From Chamaesiphon sp. 336R_metabinner_41 (GTDB taxonomy: Bacteria > Cyanobacteriota > Cyanobacteriia > Cyanobacteriales > Chamaesiphonaceae): a DNA stretch of 64,000 bases. A program made the position numbers and the translations under genes. Location: NCBI GenBank assembly GCA_025359915.1, contig JANYDE010000077.1:1-64000 (forward strand). Reading direction: 5' to 3'. Numbering within the stretch: the stretch's first letter is position 1; each line of letters starts with the position of its first letter. A model generated the notes under the pieces. That model did not search any database and was not told the origin of the DNA. It was given only the letters and a program-made list of their open reading frames with translations. Below are positions 1-7,524 of the stretch, piece by piece.

Positions 1-267
1 GAAGGAGTCAGCCGCAAATTAGTCGGGTTGAATATGCAAGGACGATATATCGCCCGTCACGATTATCCCGTAGTTATCGCCGATCGACCTGTCGGCATCG
101 TCACCAGCGGTACCATGTCCCCCACATTAGGACTCCCGATCGCCCTAGCTTACGTCCCGATCGAATTTGCTAAACTAGGGCAAGTTGTCGAAGTCGAAAT
201 TCGAGGCAAACTCTACTCCGCTACCGTTGTTAAAAAACCCTTCTATCGCTCTCAAAATCGCATCTGA
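1..267 (+). CDS. gcvT: aminomethyltransferase, glycine cleavage T protein (5' partial)
   Basis: Frame 1 is open from the first base and ends with TGA at 265-267, so this is the C-terminal 88 residues of a gene that starts outside the window. The text matches the C-terminal beta-barrel of GcvT: a GxVTSGTxSPTL motif followed by a VEVEIRG...VKKPFY ending. GcvT takes the aminomethyl group from the H protein and passes C1 units to tetrahydrofolate in the glycine cleavage system, which in cyanobacteria serves photorespiratory glycine breakdown. The first start-like codon (TTG at 28) is only internal. No gcvH or gcvP is visible. Confidence 0.93.
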   Translation, partial: EGVSRKLVGLNMQGRYIARHDYPVVIADRPVGIVTSGTMSPTLGLPIALAYVPIEFAKLGQVVEVEIRGKLYSATVVKKPFYRSQNRI

Positions 268-269
268 TT

Positions 270-315
270 GGGAGATGGGAGCGGGGAGCGGGGAGATGGG
301 AGTAAGAAGTAAGAA
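270..315. repeat. heptanucleotide tandem repeat (GGGAGAT / TAAGAAG type)
   Basis: Just after the gcvT stop there are degenerate copies of a 7-bp unit (gggagat, gggagcg), followed by two copies of agtaaga. This is the short tandemly repeated repetitive (STRR) type known from cyanobacteria. It leads into a longer dispersed repeat (about 309-378) with the words gcgaaaagtgcgg and gtcttgtcgtttt, which recur at other spacers in the window. The stretch 268-457 holds no gene. Confidence 0.75.
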
Positions 316-457
316 GCGAAAAGTGCGGGAACAGGGGTTTCCCCCGTCTTGTCGTTTTCTGATTCGGGGGGAACCCTAGACATAAAAACGCCGCAAGTAG
401 AGCACCTTTTCAAGACAGATGGGAGATGGGAAACAAGTAATATACTTACTACTGGAA

Positions 458-826
458 TTAATCCTGGATTACTTCAACTGCGATAACATCGATCGTGTCC
501 GGTGGAGTATCGCGGACAAATTGACCTCGATCGACTTTCAGTATCTCACCGCAGTTGCTACATTGAACCTCACTACCATTGACACCTTGGAGGGGATTGC
601 TGCAAACTGGGCATTCCGCTTCGACCATACTGCGGCGCAGCCACCAGAAGAAGCCCAAAAATCCGACAATGGGAGTAATAATCGCCAACCCAATAATGAC
701 TAGGGCCGATTTCACCAACCATCCTAATCCAAGACTACCCAGCAACAGACAAACTGCCACAATAGTTAACCAGGATTGGACGCGAGGTAAATTAACTTGA
801 AATAGATTAGGGCTGTTATTGTTCAC
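458..826 (-). CDS. small membrane protein with C-terminal zinc ribbon
   Basis: This 122-residue protein has two hydrophobic segments (about residues 18-38 and 40-62) followed by a CPVC...CSNC pair (about residues 73-92), which is a classic zinc-ribbon knuckle arrangement. The order suggests a membrane-anchored protein with a cytoplasmic zinc ribbon. The tail is acidic. I recognise it only as a cyanobacterial hypothetical; no enzymatic motif is visible. It is divergent from the ffs gene to its right. Start ATG at 826. Function unknown. Confidence 0.7.
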   Translation of the reverse strand: MNNNSPNLFQVNLPRVQSWLTIVAVCLLLGSLGLGWLVKSALVIIGLAIITPIVGFLGFFWWLRRSMVEAECPVCSNPLQGVNGSEVQCSNCGEILKVDRGQFVRDTPPDTIDVIAVEVIQD

Positions 827-918
827 TCAAGGTAGCTCCATACAACTGGAAACCTCGTCTTTTTGGATTGAGGATGGTTCCATTTCTTATTTTATCAGGA
901 ATATCTATCTGTTACCAT

Positions 919-948
919 TTGAGATTTTGCAAAAATCTGTGCTATGAT
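919..948 (+). promoter_or_regulatory. sigma70-type promoter of the SRP RNA gene
   Basis: TTGAGA (919-924) and TATGAT (943-948) are separated by 18 bp. A start about 7-8 bases downstream falls exactly on the first base of the folded SRP RNA (956), which supports the assignment. Confidence 0.7.
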
Positions 949-955
949 AGAAATC

Positions 956-1048
956 GATCTGGCCCCACGCGGTCGTAACGCCCAAACCTTGTCAGGACCG
1001 GAAGGTAGCAGCAACAGGGATGCTTATAACAGGCGTGGAATCCGGGTC
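956..1048 (+). ncRNA. ffs: signal recognition particle RNA, small bacterial type (4.5S)
   Basis: The conserved helix 8 tip is present: GTCAGGACCGGAAGGTAGCAG at about 990-1010, with the GGAA tetraloop and the asymmetric loop that binds Ffh. The outer arms pair: ccacgc with gcgtgg and gatctgg with ccgggtc, which fixes the ends at about 956 and 1048. The RNA joins Ffh to form the SRP that targets membrane and secreted proteins. A good promoter lies directly upstream. Confidence 0.93.
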
Positions 1049-1198
1049 ATAAAATTATTAGTCAAATGCATCTGTTGCCGTATTGCGCTACATATCGGCA
1101 AACCGTACCAATTCCCCCCTGCGACTCGATCTATTTGAGCGGTTATCTTAGAAAGTAGATAGCTCAAAAAATCCTCATTATTATCTCAGAAGTTAATT

Positions 1199-1588
1199 AT
1201 GGCTGGTCTAGGCGATATTGTTCAAAAAGCATTTTATCTCGGTGTTGGATTAGCTGCTGCGGCTGGAGAGCAAGCTGGTGAAAAGTTTTCGTCGATCGGC
1301 GTTCAAGCTCAAAAGTTAGCCGATGAGATGGTTGCCAAAGGTGAAATCACCACCGAAGAAGCCCGCAAGTTGGTAGACGACATGGTTAAATCTGCCCAGC
1401 AACAGAACTTAAACCAGTCTCAACCAAAAAATACCGAGCGCGCTCAGAAAACCAATGAGCCACGGCGGATCGAAATCGTCTCTGATGGTGATACTTCGCC
1501 ATCCTCTCAATCGCCTGAGCATATCAGCGACATGCGGAAGCAGGTAGAAGCATTGCAAGAAGAATTGAAGCGGATGAAAAACTCTTAG
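1199..1588 (+). CDS. phasin-like / polyhydroxyalkanoate granule-type helical protein
   Basis: This is a 129-residue protein with an N-terminal amphipathic helical region rich in Ala, Gly and Lys. A motif of the type KGEITTEEARKLVDDM (about residues 47-62) is typical of the phasin-like or DUF1640-like small proteins in cyanobacteria. The middle (70-110) is polar and probably disordered, and the last 25 residues form a predicted coiled coil (MRKQVEALQEELKRM). Start ATG at 1199. It may act as a scaffold or granule-associated protein; function is not established. It stands alone between ffs and a tRNA gene. Confidence 0.65.
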   Translation: MAGLGDIVQKAFYLGVGLAAAAGEQAGEKFSSIGVQAQKLADEMVAKGEITTEEARKLVDDMVKSAQQQNLNQSQPKNTERAQKTNEPRRIEIVSDGDTSPSSQSPEHISDMRKQVEALQEELKRMKNS

Positions 1589-1631
1589 CCAACCTGCATC
1601 GTAATGGTGTATGATGTATGGTGGATCGCCT

Positions 1632-1718
1632 GGAGAGGTGTCCGAGTGGTTGATGGTGGCTGACTCGAAATCAGTTTTAGGGTTACACCTAACGGAGGTT
1701 CGAATCCTCTCCTCTCCG
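1632..1718 (+). tRNA. tRNA-Ser(CGA)
   Basis: The 87-nt cloverleaf has acceptor strands GGAGAGG (1632-1638) and CCTCTCC (1711-1717), discriminator G and an encoded T-loop GGTTCGAATCC. A long variable arm (GTTTTAGGGTTACACCTAAC) marks a class II tRNA. The anticodon stem CTGA/TCAG encloses the loop CTCGAAA, so the anticodon is CGA, reading UCG serine codons. The 3' CCA is not encoded. Confidence 0.95.
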
Positions 1719-1894
1719 TATTTTATTTTCTGTCGCTGCGTAAATCTACCCACCCCCGTCATTGAGGTGGCAAGATTAACGATGAATGATTGATAGGAAG
1801 CTCAAAAGCCCTAATTTATATTACGGGTTTGATTAAACGTGCGATCGATCTTTTAAAGTGGTGCTAGAAATTAGGAATATCTACCAGCTAGCAG

Positions 1895-2482
1895 ATGATC
1901 ATTACCATTACTGCGCTCAAGGGTGGTGTCGGCAAAACAACCACATCAATCCACCTTGCGGCTTACCTTCAGGAAAACGCGCCCACATTGCTAATTGATG
2001 CCGATCGAAATCGTTCAGCATTAGTATGGTCGCGAGAAGACAAATTACCATTTACAGTTGCTTCTCAAGCTGGTGCCACCGCGATTATTAGTAAGTATAC
2101 ACACATTATCACCGACACCCAAGCTCGTCCCGAACAAGACGAGCTTCAGGATTTGGTTGCTAGTAGCGATCTGCTGATTATTCCCACAACGCCCAATCAT
2201 CTCGATCTTGACACCACCATTAAGTCCACCGAGCTGCTGGAAAAATGGGGTGCGAAATACAAAGTATTGCTAACACAAGTAGACTCCCGCACTAAAACGG
2301 GACGTGCCGCGAGAAGCATTCTAGAAGAGGCTAAATTGCCACTATTCAAGACAGATATTCCGCTCTTAGTCGCCTTTGAACGATCTTCTAGTCGTGGGGT
2401 CATTATCAGAGATTGTAGCGACCCTCGCGCTCAATTTGGTTGGTCTAAATATCAAGCCGTGGGGAAAGAAGTATTGCAATAA
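1895..2482 (+). CDS. ParA-family ATPase (orphan)
   Basis: This 195-residue protein starts with the deviant Walker A motif KGGVGKTT (residues 9-16), followed by LLIDAD (Walker A', about residues 34-39) and a PTTPNHLDLDT segment of the ParA/MinD fold. ParA ATPases dimerise on DNA and position plasmids, chromosomes or large complexes. No parB-like gene is adjacent, and the protein is shorter than chromosomal ParA (about 250 aa). It could be a McdA-like positioning ATPase, a plasmid-derived relic, or a solitary ParA of unknown cargo. Confidence 0.85.
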   Translation: MIITITALKGGVGKTTTSIHLAAYLQENAPTLLIDADRNRSALVWSREDKLPFTVASQAGATAIISKYTHIITDTQARPEQDELQDLVASSDLLIIPTTPNHLDLDTTIKSTELLEKWGAKYKVLLTQVDSRTKTGRAARSILEEAKLPLFKTDIPLLVAFERSSSRGVIIRDCSDPRAQFGWSKYQAVGKEVLQ

Positions 2483-2541
2483 GGTTCGGTTAAGGTCTAG
2501 ACAGTATTGTTTGCTCAAGCATTCATCAAATTTTAGTTACT

Positions 2542-3021
2542 TTAAGATTTAGCCGCAATCTCTGCTAGGGTGTCAGCACTCATGCGGCAAATTTTCCAGT
2601 CCGGTAAAATCGTCGCACCGAGATGCTGATAGAACTCGATCGCAGGTTGATTCCAGTCCAGTACAGACCATTCTAACCGCCCACAACCGCGTTGATTTGC
2701 AATTTTGATGACTGATGTCATTAAAGCTTTTCCAATCCCTTGGCGACGATATTCGGGTAAAACGAAGACATCTTCAAGGTAAAGTCCGGGTTGGGTCAGA
2801 AAGGTAGAGTAGCTATGGAAAAATAGTCCGAACCCGACTACTCGATCATCTAATTCAGCGACGATCGATTCAGCATATGGTCTAACTCCAAATAGATGAG
2901 ATCGCAGTAGCTCGCTATCTCCAGTTACTTTGTCAGTAAGCTTCTCATAAGCAGCTAGACCCATAATTAATTCAAAAATAGCATCAACATCGTTTTCTTG
3001 AGCGGGGCGAATATTTAACAT
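2542..3021 (-). CDS. GNAT-family N-acetyltransferase
   Basis: This is a 159-residue single GNAT domain. The acetyl-CoA binding signature RRQGIGKAL lies at about residue 92-100, preceded by the YLEDVFVLPEYR strand that is typical of the family. The C-terminal half has the WNQPAIEFYQHLGA motif seen in diamine/thialysine-type acetyltransferases (SSAT/PaiA-like). Substrate cannot be told from sequence. It is divergent from ogt, with about 40 bp between the starts. Confidence 0.88.
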   Translation of the reverse strand: MLNIRPAQENDVDAIFELIMGLAAYEKLTDKVTGDSELLRSHLFGVRPYAESIVAELDDRVVGFGLFFHSYSTFLTQPGLYLEDVFVLPEYRRQGIGKALMTSVIKIANQRGCGRLEWSVLDWNQPAIEFYQHLGATILPDWKICRMSADTLAEIAAKS

Positions 3022-3064
3022 GAGGTATTGTAAGCTTTAGATCTGAGTTTAATATTTATTCACT

Positions 3065-3565
3065 ATGAAACTTCAGATCGATCGAATTGAATCGCCACTA
3101 GGCAGCATTCTCTTAGTCACTGATGGTGTGAGCTTATGCGCCCTAGATTTTGCTGGCTATGAAACGCGGATGATCTGCTTATTACAGAAACGATATTCGT
3201 CAGTAGAGTTGATGGATGCGATCGATCCTCAAGGATTTAGCAGTAAAATACGCACTTATTTAGCTGGAGATTACAGCAGTTTAGATAATATTCCGGTAAA
3301 TGCTAGTGGTACTGATTTTCAGCAATTGGTTTGGCAGGGATTGCAGACAATTCCAGTTGGTACGACGCTTTCCTATGGAGAGTTAGCGACAAAGCTCGGT
3401 AAACCAACGGCAGCTAGAGCGGTAGGTATGGCAAATTCCCTCAATCCGATCGCAATTGTGGTGCCTTGTCATCGAGTAATTGGCGCGAAGGCTAAACTTA
3501 CGGGATATGCTGGTGGGCTTGATCGTAAACAATGGTTGCTAAAACATGAAGGTGTTCGGATTTGA
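3065..3565 (+). CDS. ogt: methylated-DNA-[protein]-cysteine S-methyltransferase
   Basis: This 166-residue protein carries the acceptor-cysteine signature IVVPCHRVIG at about residues 136-145, plus the helix-turn-helix segment with YGELATKLGKPTAARAVGMAN that precedes it in the family. The protein removes O6-alkylguanine lesions in a single suicidal transfer to Cys. Length and domain order fit Ogt rather than the longer Ada fusion. The ATG start at 3065 gives the family N-terminus (ESPLGSILL). Confidence 0.95.
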   Translation: MKLQIDRIESPLGSILLVTDGVSLCALDFAGYETRMICLLQKRYSSVELMDAIDPQGFSSKIRTYLAGDYSSLDNIPVNASGTDFQQLVWQGLQTIPVGTTLSYGELATKLGKPTAARAVGMANSLNPIAIVVPCHRVIGAKAKLTGYAGGLDRKQWLLKHEGVRI

Positions 3566-3574
3566 TGTTTCTAT

Positions 3575-3685
3575 TAGACCTCCTGCGAAAGTAAAAATAG
3601 AATCTTTTTCAGTACCGTTTTCATCTATAGTTCCCCCTATTCCCTATTCCCTATCCCCTATCCCCTGACTTTCGCAGGAAGTCTA
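3575..3685. mobile_element. MITE-like element with 18-bp inverted ends
   Basis: The ends are tagacctcctgcgaaagt (3575-3592) and its reverse complement with one mismatch (3668-3685). The 111-bp body has no ORF and holds an A/T-rich stretch plus heptamer copies of the ttcccta type (3630-3667). Short length, terminal inverted repeats and no coding capacity fit a miniature element mobilised in trans. No matching transposase is in the window, and the target duplication is unclear. Confidence 0.65.
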
Positions 3686-3799
3686 TTCTCTACAGGAGAT
3701 GCTCTCGGGAACGGATTTAGCCAACTTCTCACAACTGAGTAATTCAGATAGCATTGAGAAGGAGAGGCTACCACCAATAATTTATCGACTCACTTCATA

Positions 3800-4468
3800 A
3801 TGCGAACCGAACACTCAGATAATCTTGACATCGCTCCATTTATAGATCGATCTTTGCTCGGTATTGCTACTCCTGAAATGGTGGAACAATCCTGTGAAGA
3901 AGCTGACAGACATGGATTTGCGGCTGTCTGTATCAATCCCTGTTACGTGCGCCAAGCTACCGCTCTGTTGCACCAAAAACGTCCCCAGATTTGTACCATT
4001 ATCGGGTTCCCTACAGGTGCGATCACGACGGCTAGCAAACTATTTGAAGCTCAGGAAGCAATGGAAAATGGTGCTCAGGAGTTGGATGTGGTGATTAATA
4101 TTGGGTGGTTGAAGGCGGGGAAAATTGATGATGTCCATCGAGAAATCGCCGAAATCTGCGAATCGACTGGTTTGATGGTGAAAGCAATCATCGAAATGTC
4201 ACTGCTGACACAGCCAGAGCAGATAATGGCAGCTCAGATTTGTATGGATGCAGGTGCGAGAATGTTGGCAACTGGTACTGGTTGGAGTGGTGCTGCGACT
4301 GTAGCCGATGTGCGGATGCTCAAGGAGCTAACGAAGGAGCAAGTCGGCATTAAAGCTTCTGGGGGGATTCAGACACACGATCGAGCGGTGGAATTAATTC
4401 TCGCTGGTGCTACAAGGTTGGGCACTTCTTGGGGTGCGGATTTACTCAAGCAACGCGAGCAAGATTAA
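3800..4468 (+). CDS. deoC: deoxyribose-phosphate aldolase
   Basis: This 222-residue TIM-barrel aldolase is of normal length. The substrate-binding motif FAAVCINP lies at about 41-48 and the catalytic region [11 protein letters not shown] at about 130-140. The Schiff-base lysine is in GIKASGGI at about 186-193. DeoC splits 2-deoxyribose-5-phosphate into glyceraldehyde-3-phosphate and acetaldehyde, so deoxynucleoside carbon can enter central metabolism. No other deo genes are adjacent; the gene looks monocistronic, followed by a MITE-like element. Confidence 0.95.
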   Translation: MRTEHSDNLDIAPFIDRSLLGIATPEMVEQSCEEADRHGFAAVCINPCYVRQATALLHQKRPQICTIIGFPTGAITTASKLFEAQEAMENGAQELDVVINIGWLKAGKIDDVHREIAEICESTGLMVKAIIEMSLLTQPEQIMAAQICMDAGARMLATGTGWSGAATVADVRMLKELTKEQVGIKASGGIQTHDRAVELILAGATRLGTSWGADLLKQREQD

Positions 4469-4504
4469 CTTCAATTCTAGCTAGAAATTTTCGATAACAT
4501 ATAG

Positions 4505-4679
4505 CTCTTCATCCAGAGTAGGGGCAATGTCTTGTCTCGCTGTCTTGTCGTTTTTTTATATCTCCCTTCGGAGATATAAAAACGCCGCTAAACCGTCGGG
4601 AAATAAAGGCGTGCGCGTTGGCAGAGCCTCTCCGACAGGAGAAGCCGATTCATGAATTGCCCCTACTCTGGGTGAAGAG
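4505..4679. mobile_element. MITE-like element with 24-bp terminal inverted repeats
   Basis: The left end ctcttcatccagagtagggg... (4505-4528) matches the reverse complement of the right end (4656-4679) in 23 of 24 positions. The 175-bp body contains two inner palindromes: tatctcc-cttc-ggagata at about 4557-4576, and the repeat gcctctccgacaggagaagcc at about 4626-4646, which recurs near 57,600. There is no coding capacity. It lies between convergent deoC and the CPP1-like gene. Confidence 0.75.
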
Positions 4680-4749
4680 GATCTCCCTGGATTCCCGTAG
4701 GACAGCACATTTATTTTGCGGGTGGGTAGATCTCCACCACGCTTATTGA

Positions 4750-5373
4750 CTACTTAGTGAAACTGCTGGTAATCCACAACATTAAGAAAATCGTTAGACC
4801 AGCAAAAACTTCCCCAGGGATTCCGATTGTACTTACTGGTAGATGTAAAGTATTGACCAGTAATCCAGCAACAACAGTACCGAGGATTAACGCAAGAAAG
4901 GTACCCAAGAAAGCACGTTTAAATCGGCGTTGTTTTTGATTGATAAAATACAGACTAAAACCAGTACCAAAGGCAATTAGTGTTGGTAATCCGGCATCGG
5001 CGATAGGTGCAATGAGTGCCGCACCACCGAGTACTGTATAAACACCAGATGTTGTTAGAATTTCTGATTGACTGGGACGCTCAAAAGTGTCGCCAATCCA
5101 ACTGGATGAATTATTAACAGATAGAGATGGGAATTTGGGGATGATAACGGGTGGCTTTTCGGGAAACCTAATTCCGTCAGGTACTTTAATTTTCCCTTGT
5201 TGACGGAGTTTGAGCCGTTCCATTATGATCGCATCATAAGCTGCTTCGACATTATCTTGCAACTGTCGATCGTTACCCGATCGAGCAAGTACACGCTGTT
5301 TAGCAACTTGAATTTCTTCAAAGGTGGCATCTTCTGCTACACCTAGCTGCTCATAAGGACTCTGCTGACTCAT
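4750..5373 (-). CDS. CPP1-like (DUF3353) J-domain-related membrane protein
   Basis: The 207-residue protein begins with a degenerate J-like helical domain (SPYEQLGVAEDATFEEI, residues 5-21; no HPD tripeptide). A linker follows, then three or four transmembrane helices from about residue 105 to the end. This layout is that of the cyanobacterial homologues of plant CPP1, a chaperone-like protein that stabilises protochlorophyllide oxidoreductase. Absence of HPD means it probably does not stimulate Hsp70. Start ATG at 5373. Confidence 0.85.
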   Translation of the reverse strand: MSQQSPYEQLGVAEDATFEEIQVAKQRVLARSGNDRQLQDNVEAAYDAIIMERLKLRQQGKIKVPDGIRFPEKPPVIIPKFPSLSVNNSSSWIGDTFERPSQSEILTTSGVYTVLGGAALIAPIADAGLPTLIAFGTGFSLYFINQKQRRFKRAFLGTFLALILGTVVAGLLVNTLHLPVSTIGIPGEVFAGLTIFLMLWITSSFTK

Positions 5374-5471
5374 TCACAACCTCCGATCGACGGTCTCCAC
5401 CTACTACTTATTACTCTAGACTGGTTTGGAAGTATCTGCCACTTTTGCAAGCAAATATTAAGAATTAGATA

Positions 5472-6053
5472 TCAAAACTCACCTTTGACTTGCAACCCGA
5501 CGACGGTATTTCCTTGCGCATCTTGGCGAATCAGTGGAAACAGCAGCAATCCATGTTTTTGTCCCAGCTCGACTTCTCCCACCAAATATCCTAAACCAGC
5601 ACCGACTAATACATCGGTGAAACGATGACGATTGAGATCTATCCGCGAATAACCAATCAAGGCTGCGCCACCATACCAGAGAGCCGCATAGTCAGGATGG
5701 TAGTGACTTTGAATCCGAGCGACTGCAAATGCTGTCGTCGCATGACAACTGGGAAAACTATCGAGTTCTTTGTCATTATCAGGGCGGGGCGATTTGATAA
5801 CGGATTTGAGTCCAGTACATAATGCCGCACTAGTCGCCAAGGCATCAACTACCCGTAAAGAATGTTGTCCGCCATCAGCTCCATCGGTGAGTAATGGTAG
5901 TAAAGAAGCTCCACCAAGATACAGAGTGGTACCAGCTCCAGAGACAAAATCAGAGAACCCTTTATTTGTCGCTGTTTGTGCTTGAACTTTGGGTGTAAAA
6001 GTCAATCCACACATGGCAACAATAACAGCAATCGATCCGTTTTTCCAAAACAT
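5472..6053 (-). CDS. PAP2-superfamily phosphatase, exported
   Basis: The 193-residue protein has a signal peptide (residues 1-25, ending VQAQT). The three PAP2 phosphatase signature parts appear in order: KSPRPDN (about 87-93), PSCHATTAF (about 101-109) and SRIDLNRHRFTDVLVG (about 135-150). The catalytic histidines in motifs 2 and 3 are kept. Motif 2 reads PSCH where the family usually has PSGH. Likely substrates are lipid phosphates or undecaprenyl pyrophosphate, but a vanadium-haloperoxidase-type fold of unknown substrate is equally possible. Confidence 0.82.
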   Translation of the reverse strand: MFWKNGSIAVIVAMCGLTFTPKVQAQTATNKGFSDFVSGAGTTLYLGGASLLPLLTDGADGGQHSLRVVDALATSAALCTGLKSVIKSPRPDNDKELDSFPSCHATTAFAVARIQSHYHPDYAALWYGGAALIGYSRIDLNRHRFTDVLVGAGLGYLVGEVELGQKHGLLLFPLIRQDAQGNTVVGLQVKGEF

Positions 6054-6352
6054 AAGTACCTTTGTGAGTTGATGTTTCTTAGGGGTGGTTACACAATTAT
6101 CGGAGAGTCAATTGTCCCAACGATGGTTGCTGGAGTAACTATATCATGCTGTTCGATCGCGATAAAATCTGAGTTTATACAAATTTTTATTACATTTTGG
6201 GTATTCTTCTGAGTATTTGTACAGATTAATCTTTAGTCTTGAACGAGAATAGCTATTTTATTAACTTTTTTTAGATACTGAGGTTGAGATCGATGCCATA
6301 TATCAATAATGACGGCGATAATAGGTTAAATAATTTTCCTACGGAGCCAAAA

Positions 6353-6466
6353 ATGTACGTTGCGGAATCAGCTAGTACAGATGGGGGGGAAAATTATCTA
6401 GTTATTGGGATTGTTGGGGTTGTTTTAGTCGCTGGATTAATCTTTGTAGCAAAGGCAGTTTCGTAA
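6353..6466 (+). CDS. small single-span membrane protein (37 aa)
   Basis: The ATG at 6353 follows GGAG by six bases and encodes a short polar head (MYVAESASTDGGENY) and one strong transmembrane helix (VIGIVGVVLVAGLIFVA) ending KAVS. The frame is open further upstream to TTG at 6284, but the ribosome-binding site favours the short form. It resembles the single-helix subunits of photosynthetic complexes in size only; I do not recognise the sequence as any Psa, Psb or Pet subunit. Confidence 0.45.
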   Translation: MYVAESASTDGGENYLVIGIVGVVLVAGLIFVAKAVS

Positions 6467-6522
6467 ATTGGTGGTTTAGTGGTTTAGTTACTAGTTTGGT
6501 GCGATCAAATTATCGCAAATAG

Positions 6523-6785
6523 CAGAAAACATTGAGCACTAGAACCCATAAATGCCCTCATTGTGGATATACAGCCGATCGTGACGAGAATGCAGCTATC
6601 AACATTCTCAAGAAAGGAATAGCTACCGCAGGGCATGTGGGAAGCTCAGTACTAGCGGAGTTCAGTCGGACGGGTTCCCCGTCCATGACTGATACCCAAG
6701 CAGATGCTGAAAACGTTTGGGGAGACTTGTCCTCTACTGGCAATGATGTGAATCAAAACCAGCAAGATAGGTCATTGAACCAAGA
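6523..6785 (+). pseudogene. tnpB: tnpB 3' remnant (IS200/IS605-type), interrupted by a group II intron
   Basis: After an in-frame TAG (6520-6522) the frame reads QKTLSTRTHKCPHCGYTADRDENAAINILKKG, the C-terminal zinc-ribbon and DRDxNAAxNIL motif of TnpB. The other roughly 300 residues, including most RuvC residues, are absent. At 6785 the frame meets the intron's GTGCG end. Joining base 6785 to base 9496 gives ...NQDIPRL and a TGA stop, so the intron sits five codons before the original stop. The fragment cannot be an active nuclease. Confidence 0.8.
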
Positions 6786-7524
6786 GTGCGATTCGTTCGC
6801 TCGAAACCGAGATATCGGGGGATGAGCGGAATCAAGAGGGTAACTCGTAAGAGTAGGGTTCGCACTTTAATCCCCTATTGATTACAACTTACCATTCATG
6901 AAGGTATAGAAAGTTAGTCGAGCGAAAGCTAAGAAAACTAACGAGGACTCAGAAAAGAGACAACTCATAACTGACCTCATAATAAACTAAAGTCCTTCCG
7001 CCCTGTGCGGGGTTGAAAGCACATAAACTACCAGCAATGGTAGCCCCTACAGAAAAGACTGATTATCAACTCTGTAAAGCGGGGATGTAAGCGGTCACTG
7101 TGGTAATTGCTAAAAGCACATACCGCAAGCAATAGTTCTATGGGTAGAACAAACAAAATGCCGTCGAACCATCGAAATCAATGTGCAAGGTATAAGCTAA
7201 GTGAAGCAATTCACAACCTTGCGTTGGAAATATCCGACAAGAGTATGGACTATCAGGTTTTCTTGACCGAGATAGCGCACCTCCAGAACCTCCGGTGGAT
7301 AGGCATACCCTAACGAACTAAATATGAATGGTAGGAACGAAATAACCTCCCTGTTAGCTCCTTGTTCTCAAGGTGGGCAATCAAGCTATAAGCAATGGGG
7401 AGACAGGATGGTTCAAAAAGCCAATGCTTAACTCGAACTGACGAGTATCGCCGGAAAAGGGAAGGGGTAACGCCCAAGATATGCAGACTTGAATCGCAAT
7501 GTGTAAGAGCTAGAGGTGTAATTA

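Noticed and set aside
1409-1762. 117-aa minus-strand ORF covering the tRNA-Ser gene
   Set aside because: It overlaps a tRNA and a better plus-strand gene and shows no protein-like motif.
7107-7313. 68-aa ORF in the 5' part of the group II intron
   Set aside because: The region is structured intron RNA (domains I-III); a short open frame there is chance.
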